DNA of 64,000 bases from NCBI RefSeq assembly GCF_900101455.1, contig NZ_FMZJ01000009.1, forward strand, positions 62,001 through 126,000, given 5' to 3'. Positions within the stretch are counted from its first letter, which is position 1. Each line of letters starts with the position of its first letter. A model generated the notes under the pieces. It saw only the letters and a list, made by a program, of their open reading frames with translations. It was not told the DNA's origin and did not search any database. This document shows, piece by piece, positions 27,776 through 36,223 of this stretch. Made by a program: the position numbers and the translations under genes. Source of the stretch: Sphingomonas sp. YR710. GTDB lineage: Bacteria; Pseudomonadota; Alphaproteobacteria; Sphingomonadales; Sphingomonadaceae.

Positions 27776-30612
27776 TGTCCGACCGCCTTCTTTTCGATCG
27801 GCAGACCGAGCTTTTGCAGTTGCGGCGTGATCTTCGCGGCATCCCCCACGACCACCCACAGCAGATCGTCGGGCCGGATCACGGCCCTGGCCGCGGCATC
27901 CAGATCCGCGGTCGTCATCGCGCGATAGCGATCGGCCAGGCTGTCATAATAATTGTCCGGCCGTTTCGCATAGAAATTACGCTGCATGCCCCCGAGCACC
28001 TCGTTCGCGGATTCGAAGCTGCCCGGCAATTCGCGGATCTTGCCGCTGATCGTACGGTCGCGTTCCTCAGCCGTCACCCCCTTGTTTGTCAGGAAAGCTT
28101 TCATGTCGGCCTGCATCGCCGCGATCGAATCACCGGTACGATCGGACTGGACCGGCGCATAGACAAAATAGGGCATGCGCTCGTCAACCCGGCTCAGGAA
28201 GGCCGAGACGCCATAGGCCCAACCCCTGGTCTCGCGCAGATCGCTGTTGAGCCGCGACAGAAAATCACCGCCCAGCACGTCATTCGCCGCGATCAGCGTG
28301 GAGAGTTCGTCGAGCCCCGTCGTCTTGAGCACTTCGCCGCCGAGGATCAGTGATTGCGGCGAACCGGGGCGATCGATCACGACGATCTTCGGGCTCGGCG
28401 CCGGCACCGCCGCCGTATCGGCCTTGGCGCCGCCCGGCCCATCGGCCTTCCAATCCCCGAAGCTGGCGTTGAGCGCGGCAATCACCTTGTCCATCGGCAG
28501 ATCGCTGACGGTAAAGATCGTCGCCTTGTCCGGCCTGATCCAGGCATGGTGGAAGGCATGCATGTCGGCCGGCATCAAACTGGCCACGATCGCGGGATCG
28601 CCGGTCCCGGTGAAGGGCACGCCATAGCCATGCGCGGGACCATAAAGCAGAGGCGGCAATATGCGCAGCGCCAGCCCCTGCGGCTGCTTCATCTCGCCGG
28701 ATATCCGCGCGAGTTGCTGCCCCTTCAATCGCTCCACCTCGGCCGGATCGAACGCCGGGTTGCGCACGATATCGGCAAACAGCGCTAGCGACGGCACAAG
28801 ATTGGGGGTCAGCGCCGACAACTGGATGGTGGTCCGGTCCATCGCGGCCCCCTCGCCGATCGAAGCCCCGAGCCGTTCCTGCTCGATCGCGATGTCCTTC
28901 GAACTGCGGCTCGTTGTGCCTTCCTCGAGCAAGGACAGCATCAGCGACTGGGTGCCGAGCTTGGCCTTCGGATCGGCGGCATTGCCGGCATCGAATGCCA
29001 TGATCACCCGGGTCATCGGGACGGCATCGCGGTGCGCGTAGATCAACTCGATCCCGTTGCGCAGCCGGCCATGTTCGACCTTGGGAAAATGCAGGCTGGC
29101 ATCCGTCCCGATCGGCGGCATCGGCGCACGCGCGACATTTTCCAGCTTCTGCGCGGGCTTCGCGGCAGCGATCGGCGGTGCGACCGGGGCCGCCTTCGCC
29201 TCCTCATAGGCGCCGCGCGCGCCGGGCTTGATGATGAGCGTCAGCGCCGGTCGCGACATCCACTTGCGCATGATCGCCGTCGCCTGATCGGCCCTGGCAT
29301 CGGCATAGGCCGCGAGCTGCTTCGCATAATAGCCCGGATCATTGGCATAGACCGCGCCTTCGGCGAGCGTCCCGGCCTTGCCATTGAAACCGCCGACGCT
29401 TTCCAGCCCGGCAATCCGGGTGGTGACTTCGCCGGTGGTCACCCTCTGCACCTCATCCGCGGTCGGCCCGTGCGCGAGCAGATCGGCAATGACCATGTCG
29501 AGCTGCTTGCTCACCAGCTCGGGATCGACGCCCGGGCGGACGTCGGCGGTCACGCTCAATAAGCTCACCCGCTCCATCGGCTGGATGCCCGCCGAGACGC
29601 CGACGGCGATCTTCTGCTTGCGCACCAGTTCGTTGTCGAGCCGCGACGAATTCAGCCCGCCGAGCACGGTGGTGGCGATATCGAGCGGCACCAGATCGGG
29701 ATCGGTGAAGCCCGGCACCACCCAAAGCCGCATGATGCGGGTCGTGGCGACCTGATCGGTGAGCGTGATCGTCTTCGGTGCGGTCAGGGTCGGCACGTCG
29801 GCAGCGGCCGGCACAACCTCGGGCCCGCGCGGAATGTCGCCGAAATATTGCTCGACCATCGTCTTCGCCGTCGCGACGTCGAGATCGCCCGCGAGCACCA
29901 GTACGGCATTGTTCGGGCCATATTTGGCGCGGAACCAGCCCTTCACATCGTCGAGGCTCGCCGCATCGAGATCGGCCATCGAGCCGATCGTGGTGTGATG
30001 ATAGGGATGGCCTGCCGGAAACAGCCCCTCGAGCTGGGCATATTGCACCATCCCGTAGGGTTCATTGTCATTCTCCCGCTTCTCGTTCTGGACAACCGAC
30101 CGCTGATTATCGAGCACCGCCTGGCTGATCCCGCCCAGCAGATGGCCCATGCGATCGCTTTCCAGCCACAGGGTGCGGGCCAGGCCGGACGTAGGGACCG
30201 TTTCGAAATAGTTGGTGCGATCGAAGCTGGTCGTGCCGTTCATGTCCGAGGCACCGATCACCTGCAACGGCTGGAAGAAATCGCCCGGCGCATTTTCCGA
30301 TCCGTTGAACATCAGATGCTCGAACAGATGCGCAAAGCCGGTCTTGCCCGCAACCTCATCCTTCGATCCGACATGATACCAGACCTGCACCGCCACGACC
30401 GGTGCCTTGCGATCGGTATGGACGACGACGCGCAGCCCGTTCTTCAGCGTAAAGCTGTCCCACGGAATCGACACGCGCTTGACCAGTTCGAATATGGGAG
30501 CCGCCGGCACGACCGAGCTGACCGCCACCGGTGCTGCAGCGAGCGGCATCGCAAATGCGGACGCCAGCATCGCCGCGATGAGGGCGATCCGTCCCGGCCT
30601 TCTGTGATTCAA
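27772..30612 (-). CDS. Exported M16 (pitrilysin/insulinase) family zinc protease, two-module
   Basis: A 946-residue protein with a signal peptide (ALIAAMLASAFAMPLAAAP), so it acts in the periplasm or at the outer membrane. The inverted zinc motif HLFEH is at residues 95-99, with the downstream Glu in the NENDNEPYG region. The second module starts near residue 520 (FPKVEHGRLRNGIELIYAHR) and lacks an HxxEH, as usual for the inactive half. Both halves close around peptide substrates. The gene is divergent from clpB. Its stop overlaps the start of the 99-residue protein gene. Confidence 0.95.
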   Translation of the reverse strand: MNHRRPGRIALIAAMLASAFAMPLAAAPVAVSSVVPAAPIFELVKRVSIPWDSFTLKNGLRVVVHTDRKAPVVAVQVWYHVGSKDEVAGKTGFAHLFEHLMFNGSENAPGDFFQPLQVIGASDMNGTTSFDRTNYFETVPTSGLARTLWLESDRMGHLLGGISQAVLDNQRSVVQNEKRENDNEPYGMVQYAQLEGLFPAGHPYHHTTIGSMADLDAASLDDVKGWFRAKYGPNNAVLVLAGDLDVATAKTMVEQYFGDIPRGPEVVPAAADVPTLTAPKTITLTDQVATTRIMRLWVVPGFTDPDLVPLDIATTVLGGLNSSRLDNELVRKQKIAVGVSAGIQPMERVSLLSVTADVRPGVDPELVSKQLDMVIADLLAHGPTADEVQRVTTGEVTTRIAGLESVGGFNGKAGTLAEGAVYANDPGYYAKQLAAYADARADQATAIMRKWMSRPALTLIIKPGARGAYEEAKAAPVAPPIAAAKPAQKLENVARAPMPPIGTDASLHFPKVEHGRLRNGIELIYAHRDAVPMTRVIMAFDAGNAADPKAKLGTQSLMLSLLEEGTTSRSSKDIAIEQERLGASIGEGAAMDRTTIQLSALTPNLVPSLALFADIVRNPAFDPAEVERLKGQQLARISGEMKQPQGLALRILPPLLYGPAHGYGVPFTGTGDPAIVASLMPADMHAFHHAWIRPDKATIFTVSDLPMDKVIAALNASFGDWKADGPGGAKADTAAVPAPSPKIVVIDRPGSPQSLILGGEVLKTTGLDELSTLIAANDVLGGDFLSRLNSDLRETRGWAYGVSAFLSRVDERMPYFVYAPVQSDRTGDSIAAMQADMKAFLTNKGVTAEERDRTISGKIRELPGSFESANEVLGGMQRNFYAKRPDNYYDSLADRYRAMTTADLDAAARAVIRPDDLLWVVVGDAAKITPQLQKLGLPIEKKAVGQ

Positions 30613-30777
30613 GAAAACTCTCCAGTATCGAGGTTATGGCGACAGAATAGCGGCTGGGCGGGCGGGCGCAATCGCCGGCCCGTTTTGACGACGTCTCGCC
30701 CTCGGGGAAGCTACGTAGCGACAAGTCCATGGGCGCATAGCAAGGTCAGATCGTGCAAAAACTTCGCGCGGAAAGCA

Positions 30778-30805
30778 CTTGTGTTGCATATTAGCAACAC
30801 CATAT
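30778..30805 (+). promoter_or_regulatory. RpoH (sigma-32)-type promoter of clpB
   Basis: CTTGTGT (30778-30784) and ACCATAT (30799-30805) are separated by 14 nt, matching the CTTG-N-CCATNT heat-shock layout. The start codon lies 28 nt further on. The perfect inverted repeat GTGTTGC-ATATTA-GCAACAC (30781-30800) occupies the spacer, so a regulator could bind there or the arms could pair in the DNA. No CIRCE element (the HrcA site) is present. Confidence 0.72.
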
Positions 30806-30832
30806 CGGAGCGGAAAGAGACAGGGATCCCTC

Positions 30833-33412
30833 ATGAACCTCGAAAAATTCACCGATCGCGCCAAAGGCTTTCTCCAGTCGGCTCAAACCGTTGCCATCCG
30901 CATGAACCATCAGCGGATTTCATCTGAACATCTGCTGAAGGCTTTGCTGGAAGACGAACAGGGCATGGCGTCGGGGCTGATCAAGGCCGCCGGCGGCGAT
31001 GCAAGCGTGGCCTTGCGCGCCACCGACGCCGCGCTCGCCAAAGTACCGGCTGTATCGGGCAGCGGCGCGCAGCAGGCGCCAGGCATCGACAATGACGCGG
31101 TCCGCGTCCTCGATAGCGCCGAGCAGATCGCCCAGAAGGCCGGCGACTCCTATGTCACGGTCGAGCGGCTGTTGCTGGCGCTGGTGCTCGCGACCAATAC
31201 GGCGGCGGGGAAGGCCTTGGCCGAAGCCGGGATGCGTGCCGAGGCGCTGAATGCCGCGATCAACGAACTGCGCGGCGGCCGTTCCGCCGATACGGCGAGC
31301 GCCGAAGATCGCTATGACGCGCTCAAGAAGTTTGCGCGCGATCTGACCCAGGCCGCGCGCGACGGCAAGCTCGATCCGGTGATCGGCCGCGACGAGGAAA
31401 TTCGCCGCACGATCCAGGTGCTCGCGCGCCGAACCAAGAACAATCCCGTGCTGATCGGCGAACCCGGCGTCGGCAAGACCGCGATCGCCGAAGGCCTCGC
31501 CTTGCGCATCGCCAATGGCGACGTGCCCGACGGCCTGAAAGACCGCAAGGTGATGGCGCTCGACATGGGGAGCCTGATCGCCGGTGCCAAATATCGCGGC
31601 GATTTCGAAGAGCGGTTGAAGGGCGTGCTCGACGAGGTCAAGGGCGCCGAGGGCCAGATCATCCTGTTCATCGACGAGATGCACACGCTGGTCGGTGCCG
31701 GCAAGTCCGATGGTGCGATGGATGCCAGCAACCTGCTGAAGCCCGCGCTCGCGCGCGGCGAACTGCACTGCATCGGCGCGACCACGCTCGACGAATATCG
31801 CAAGCATGTCGAAAAGGATCCCGCGCTTCAGCGGCGGTTCCAGCCGGTGTTCGTCGGCGAGCCGACGGTCGAGGATACGATTTCGATCCTGCGCGGGCTC
31901 AAGGAGAAATATGAGCTGCACCATGGCGTGCGGATCACCGACGGCGCGATCGTCGCGGCAGCGACGCTCAGCCATCGCTACATCACCGACCGGTTCCTTC
32001 CCGACAAGGCGATCGATCTTATGGACGAAGCCGCGTCGCGGCTGCGCATGGAGGTCGAATCCAAGCCGGAGGAAATCGAGAATCTCGATCGCCGGATCAT
32101 CCAGCTCAAGATCGAACGCGAGGCTCTGAAAAAGGAAACCGATGCCGCATCGAAGGACCGGCTGACCAATCTCGAACATGAGCTGGCCGATCTCGAGGAG
32201 CAATCGGCCGCGTTGACCACGCGCTGGCAGGCCGAGAAGGAGAAGATCAACGCCGAGGCCAAGCTCAAGGAACAGCTCGATGCCGCACGGCTCGAACTCG
32301 AGCAGGCGCAGCGGCGCGGCGATCTGGGTCGGGCGGGCGAAATTTCCTACGGCGTCATCCCCGGGCTCGAACGCGAACTGGCGGAAGCGCAGGGCGCCGC
32401 CGCCGGCGCGATGCTGCGGGAGGAGGTGACCGGCGAGGATATTGCCGGCGTCGTCAGCCGCTGGACCGGCATTCCGGTCGACAAGATGCTCGAAGGCGAG
32501 CGCGAGAAGCTGCTCCACATGGAGGAGGCTCTGGGCAAGCGCGTCATCGGGCAGGCCGATGCGGTGAGCGCGGTCGCGCGCGCCGTCCGCCGCTCGCGCG
32601 CCGGGCTGCAGGATCCGAACCGGCCGCTGGGCAGCTTCCTGTTCCTGGGGCCAACCGGCGTCGGCAAGACCGAATTGACCAAGTCGCTCGCCGAATTCCT
32701 GTTCGACGATCCGGCCGCGATGGTCCGGCTCGACATGAGCGAATATATGGAAAAACATTCGGTCGCCCGGCTGATCGGCGCGCCTCCGGGCTATGTCGGC
32801 TATGAGGAAGGCGGTGCGCTCACCGAGGCTGTGCGGCGCCGGCCCTATCAGGTCGTTCTGTTCGACGAAGTCGAGAAAGCGCACAGCGATGTGTTCAACG
32901 TGCTGCTGCAGGTACTCGACGACGGACGCCTGACGGACGGCCAGGGCCGGACGGTCGATTTTTCGAACACGTTGATCATCCTGACCTCGAACCTCGGCAG
33001 CCAATATCTGTCGACGCTCGGCGAGGGGGAGACGGTCGAAAGCGTCGAGCCGCAGGTGATGGAGGTCGTCCGCGCGCATTTCCGCCCGGAATTCCTGAAC
33101 CGGCTCGACGAGATCATCCTGTTCCACCGGCTTGCCGCCGACCACATGGGCCCGATCGTCGACATCCAGGTCGGCAATGTCGGCAAGCTGCTAAAGGATC
33201 GCAAGATCAAGCTCGAGCTGACCGACGGCGCACGCGCGTGGCTCGGGCGGGTCGGCTATGATCCGGTCTATGGCGCGCGGCCGCTGCGCCGCGCGGTGCA
33301 GAAATATCTGCAGGATCCGCTCGCCGACAAGATCCTGAAAGGCGAAGTGCCCGATGGATCTACCCTGCGGGTCGACGAAGGCGACGGAAAGCTGGAGTTG
33401 ACGGCACAGTGA
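30833..33412 (+). CDS. clpB: ATP-dependent disaggregase chaperone ClpB
   Basis: An 859-residue Hsp100 that, with DnaK, pulls proteins out of aggregates. Order of parts: N-terminal Clp repeats, first AAA+ module (Walker [14 protein letters not shown], arm motif [13 protein letters not shown]), the long coiled-coil M domain at about residues 405-520, then the second AAA+ module ([19 protein letters not shown], pore segment GYVGYEEGG). ATG at 30833 begins [18 protein letters not shown], the normal N-terminus; earlier in-frame codons lie within the promoter. It is divergent from the M16 protease gene and monocistronic by context, with heat-shock control indicated by the promoter. Confidence 0.98.
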   Translation: MNLEKFTDRAKGFLQSAQTVAIRMNHQRISSEHLLKALLEDEQGMASGLIKAAGGDASVALRATDAALAKVPAVSGSGAQQAPGIDNDAVRVLDSAEQIAQKAGDSYVTVERLLLALVLATNTAAGKALAEAGMRAEALNAAINELRGGRSADTASAEDRYDALKKFARDLTQAARDGKLDPVIGRDEEIRRTIQVLARRTKNNPVLIGEPGVGKTAIAEGLALRIANGDVPDGLKDRKVMALDMGSLIAGAKYRGDFEERLKGVLDEVKGAEGQIILFIDEMHTLVGAGKSDGAMDASNLLKPALARGELHCIGATTLDEYRKHVEKDPALQRRFQPVFVGEPTVEDTISILRGLKEKYELHHGVRITDGAIVAAATLSHRYITDRFLPDKAIDLMDEAASRLRMEVESKPEEIENLDRRIIQLKIEREALKKETDAASKDRLTNLEHELADLEEQSAALTTRWQAEKEKINAEAKLKEQLDAARLELEQAQRRGDLGRAGEISYGVIPGLERELAEAQGAAAGAMLREEVTGEDIAGVVSRWTGIPVDKMLEGEREKLLHMEEALGKRVIGQADAVSAVARAVRRSRAGLQDPNRPLGSFLFLGPTGVGKTELTKSLAEFLFDDPAAMVRLDMSEYMEKHSVARLIGAPPGYVGYEEGGALTEAVRRRPYQVVLFDEVEKAHSDVFNVLLQVLDDGRLTDGQGRTVDFSNTLIILTSNLGSQYLSTLGEGETVESVEPQVMEVVRAHFRPEFLNRLDEIILFHRLAADHMGPIVDIQVGNVGKLLKDRKIKLELTDGARAWLGRVGYDPVYGARPLRRAVQKYLQDPLADKILKGEVPDGSTLRVDEGDGKLELTAQ

Positions 33413-33488
33413 TCGCGGGGGGCGCCATACGAGTCGCGACAAGGAATTACGTTGTTTTTCAATGAGATGAAATGCCACAACCCAGCCG

Positions 33489-33578
33489 TCATTCCCGCGA
33501 AGGCGGGAACCCATATCCTCTGAAGCTCGAACCTCTTGTGGTTCGGAGATTATAGGTTCCCGCCTTCGCGGGAATGAC
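33489..33578. repeat. Inverted repeat pair, family B, downstream of clpB
   Basis: Left arm 33489-33514 is GTCATTCCCGCGAAGGCGGG followed by AACCCA. Right arm 33554-33578 is its near-perfect inverse, ending GCGGGAATGAC. The 40 bp between them is unlike the spacer of the copy at 22.1 kb. The stretch 33413-33705 holds only this pair and the ompW terminator; I see no gene in it. The pair could act as a 3' mRNA stabiliser for clpB. Confidence 0.92.
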
Positions 33579-33637
33579 GAATTGGGTGTGCCGACGCGAA
33601 GCCGGTTGGATGTTTCTCCGCCCCATAAGCCAAACGC

Positions 33638-33670
33638 AAAAAGAAGGGGAAGGCTGGTAGCCTTCCCCTT
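33638..33670 (-). terminator. Rho-independent terminator of the ompW gene
   Basis: Perfect 12 bp stem AAGGGGAAGGCT (33644-33655) / AGCCTTCCCCTT (33659-33670) with a 3 nt loop. On the minus strand the stem is followed by CTTTTTG. It lies 36 nt beyond the ompW stop codon. Confidence 0.85.
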
Positions 33671-33705
33671 TAGGCGGAGGAGCCGTTGACGAAAGGGATG
33701 CCCCT

Positions 33706-34362
33706 TCAGAATTTCATGCCGATGCCCACGCCGACCACGATCGGATCGAGGTGGACGCGCACCCGCTGCGTACCGATCGCCGTGGTCGCGAGCAGAGCGG
33801 TGGTGTTGATATCCAGATATTTGATGTCGAAATTCACGAAGGTCCGCTTCGTCAACGGCACATCGACACCGGCCTGCAACGCATAGCCCACACTGTCTTT
33901 CATGCCGACGGTAGTCGGTCCGACAGCCGCTTTGAGGCCCGCCGACGCCTTCTCCGAATAGAAGATCGTGTAATTGATCCCGGCGCCGACATAGGGGCGG
34001 ATCGCGCCGTCCGGCATGAAATGATATTGCAGCGTCAACGTCGGCGGTAGCACCCAGGTGGAGGCAAGCCGGCCGATCGTTCCGGTCGTGCCCGCCTTGC
34101 CGCTGGCATGATGTTTCGTCGTCGCCAGGATCAGTTCCGCACCGATATGCGACGTCGCCATATAGGTGAAATCGAGTTCGGGCATGAAGCTGTTGCTGAC
34201 CTTGACCTTCTCGGCCGGGAAGGTCGGCGTGATTCCGCTCGAAGATTCGTTGGGCGCAACCAATATGCCGCGCAACCGCACGAGGACATCTCCCTTTTCG
34301 GCACATGCCGGAGCCGCGAGTCCCGCGCTTGCCATCAGCGCGATCATGATCTTGCGGTACAT
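33706..34362 (-). CDS. OmpW family outer-membrane protein
   Basis: A 218-residue protein with a signal peptide (IMIALMASAGLAAPACAEKG), followed by the eight-stranded beta-barrel pattern of OmpW. Family features are an N-terminal GDVLVRLRGILVAPNESS strand, PTLTLQYHFMPDGAIRPYVGAG and the terminal strand VGVGIGMKF ending in Phe. OmpW forms a narrow hydrophobic channel and is often induced in low oxygen. ATG at 34362 is preceded by GGGAAAG; an ATG six codons upstream is possible. It is divergent from hemN with an FNR-type site between them and is closed by a good terminator. Confidence 0.93.
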   Translation of the reverse strand: MYRKIMIALMASAGLAAPACAEKGDVLVRLRGILVAPNESSSGITPTFPAEKVKVSNSFMPELDFTYMATSHIGAELILATTKHHASGKAGTTGTIGRLASTWVLPPTLTLQYHFMPDGAIRPYVGAGINYTIFYSEKASAGLKAAVGPTTVGMKDSVGYALQAGVDVPLTKRTFVNFDIKYLDINTTALLATTAIGTQRVRVHLDPIVVGVGIGMKF

Positions 34363-34445
34363 TGTCTTTCCCTTTGCCACTGTTTCAGTGACGCTGAATT
34401 AGGCTGATTGAGTCGCGGCGACTTTGACCCACGCCAATCTCCTGC

Positions 34446-34459
34446 TTGACCTGCATCAA
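34446..34459. promoter_or_regulatory. FNR/FixK-type operator between ompW and hemN
   Basis: TTGAC-CTGC-ATCAA matches the TTGAT-N4-ATCAA palindrome of FNR/FixK regulators at nine of ten arm positions. Its centre is about 90 nt from the ompW start codon, leaving room for a class II promoter with a leader of about 50 nt. It is only about 36 nt from the hemN start codon, tight for activation of hemN unless that transcript is nearly leaderless. Confidence 0.7.
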
Positions 34460-34488
34460 GGCGCCCTCGCGCCAGATAAGGCATTCCA

Positions 34489-35814
34489 ATGCCCATGTGG
34501 CCTTATTATCCAGATCTGCTCGACCGGCCGGTGCCGCGTTACACGAGCTATCCGACCGCCGCGGAGTTCGACGACTCGATCGGCCTCTCCGACCAGACAG
34601 CGGCGATCGACATGATCGGCGTCGAAACTCCGATCTCGCTCTACGTCCATATCCCATATTGCCAGGAGATCTGCTGGTATTGCGGCTGCAACACGGGGGC
34701 GGCGAACCGCGGCGACCGTGTCGCCACTTATCTCGATGCACTGGAGGAGGAGATCCACCTCGTCGCCCGCCATCTGGGCGGGCGGGGCCGGATCAGCCGC
34801 ATAGCCTTCGGCGGCGGCAGCCCGAACGCCATCCCCGCACTCGCCTTCGTGCGCCTGCTTGATCGGATCGTCACCGAATTCCATGCGGCCTCGGCCGAGA
34901 TTGCGATCGAACTCGATCCGCGATCGCTCGACAATGACTGGTATGACGTATTGGCAAAGACGCGGGTTACCCGCGCCAGCCTTGGCGTCCAGACCTTTGC
35001 ACCGCATATCCAGCAGGCGATCGGGCGGATCCAGCCGCTGGCGATGATCGAGGCCGCGCTGGCCCGGCTGCGGGCCGCGCATGTCTCATCGATCAACTTC
35101 GATCTGATGTATGGCCTGCCGCACCAGCATCTTGCCGATCTGGACGATACGCTGGATCATGCGATCCGGCTCGCCCCAGATCGCATCGCCCTTTTCGGAT
35201 ATGCGCATCTGCCTTCCGTCATTTCCCGCCAGCGCCATATCGACGAGCAAAGCCTCCCCGATTCGCACAGGCGCTTCGAGCAGGCGGCCCGCGGCTATCG
35301 CCGGCTGACGGCCGCCGGATATGTGCCGATCGGCTTCGATCATTTCGCGCTGCCCGGCGATTCGCTTGCCCTGGCAGCCGCTGAACATAAGCTCCATCGC
35401 AACTTTCAGGGCTTCACCGACGATCCCTGCGAGGTGATGCTGGGCCTGGGTGCCAGCGCGATCAGCCAGTTTCCCGATCTGATCGTGCAGAATGAAAAGA
35501 TGGCCGGCCGCTATCGAATGCTGGTCGGCGCGCACCAGCTTGCCGGCCGTCGGGGCGTCCGCCGTTCGACCGAGGATCAATGGCGCGGCCGCATCATCGA
35601 GCAGCTTTTGTGTTCGGGCAGCGCGAAGATCGAGGACGAACTGATGCACCGGGCGGGCCCCGCCCTGCGGCCGTTCGGCGATCACGGACTTGTTCGCTGC
35701 AGCCCGGGCCAGATGGCGATCACCCCCACCGGCCTGCCTTATGCGCGCGCGATCGCCGCATGTTTCGACGCCTATCGCGGGCCGAGCAAGGGCACGTTCA
35801 GCCATGCGATCTGA
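34489..35814 (+). CDS. hemN: Oxygen-independent coproporphyrinogen III dehydrogenase
   Basis: A 441-residue radical-SAM enzyme that converts coproporphyrinogen III to protoporphyrinogen IX without oxygen, allowing haem synthesis under low oxygen. The [4Fe-4S] motif is HIPYCQEICWYCGCNT with Cys58, Cys62, Cys65 and the extra Cys67 typical of true HemN. The N-terminal tripwire PVPRYTSYPTAAEF and the GGGSPNA segment are also present. Length matches HemN (about 450) rather than the shorter HemW. It overlaps the small secreted protein gene by 11 nt and is divergent from ompW. Confidence 0.96.
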   Translation: MPMWPYYPDLLDRPVPRYTSYPTAAEFDDSIGLSDQTAAIDMIGVETPISLYVHIPYCQEICWYCGCNTGAANRGDRVATYLDALEEEIHLVARHLGGRGRISRIAFGGGSPNAIPALAFVRLLDRIVTEFHAASAEIAIELDPRSLDNDWYDVLAKTRVTRASLGVQTFAPHIQQAIGRIQPLAMIEAALARLRAAHVSSINFDLMYGLPHQHLADLDDTLDHAIRLAPDRIALFGYAHLPSVISRQRHIDEQSLPDSHRRFEQAARGYRRLTAAGYVPIGFDHFALPGDSLALAAAEHKLHRNFQGFTDDPCEVMLGLGASAISQFPDLIVQNEKMAGRYRMLVGAHQLAGRRGVRRSTEDQWRGRIIEQLLCSGSAKIEDELMHRAGPALRPFGDHGLVRCSPGQMAITPTGLPYARAIAACFDAYRGPSKGTFSHAI

Positions 35815-36067
35815 ACTGTTGCGCGCCGGAATCGCGCCCGCGATCGGCGCACTGGTCGCATTTGCTCAGCCGGCAGCGACGGCCATGGCAGCGCATAGCG
35901 ACCTCTGCGGATCGGGCGCCGGAATCGATATCCTGTTCGCAAGGACATCGCATAAACCCGGCCAGCATGGCCCCTCCAACCCGGCGGCCTGCCACGCAAT
36001 CTGCGCATCTCGCAAGCAGACGGCACCCGGCCGTGCGGCAATGCCGGGTCCGGACGATATTTGCTGA
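35804..36067 (+). CDS. Small secreted Cys-containing protein coupled to hemN, function unknown
   Basis: An 87-residue protein with an N-terminal signal peptide (LLRAGIAPAIGALVAFAQPAATAMAAH). The mature part is about 55 residues and contains SDLCGSG, the motif NPAACHAICASRK and a terminal DDIC. His and Cys spacing could bind metal or form disulfides. The ATG at 35804 lies inside the last codons of hemN, 11 nt before its stop, so translation is coupled. I do not recognise a family. Being in the hemN block, it may be made under low oxygen. Confidence 0.6.
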   Translation: MRSELLRAGIAPAIGALVAFAQPAATAMAAHSDLCGSGAGIDILFARTSHKPGQHGPSNPAACHAICASRKQTAPGRAAMPGPDDIC

Positions 36068-36223
36068 AGGGAGTGGAACTCCCGCATGCTGCCGCACCGG
36101 CATGCCCCGCCACGCGTAAACTCCCCCCACATTCAACAATGATCGCTGCCGCCGACCTTGGGGGGATTACCGATATCACCCGCACCGCAACTGCCCCACG
36201 ACCGTCGTGAAAGGAGATGCGCA

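Noticed and set aside
30778-30832. A CIRCE (HrcA) element before clpB
   Set aside because: The palindrome present is GTGTTGC/GCAACAC, which does not match TTAGCACTC-N9-GAGTGCTAA.
33191-34306. A long minus-strand frame running from ompW into clpB
   Set aside because: Wrong frame relative to ompW and antisense to clpB, and it crosses the terminator and repeat at 33.5-33.7 kb.
34411-34428. A second FNR half-site pair near hemN (TTTGACCCACGCCAAT)
   Set aside because: Only the left half matches; the right half GCCAA lacks the TCAA core.
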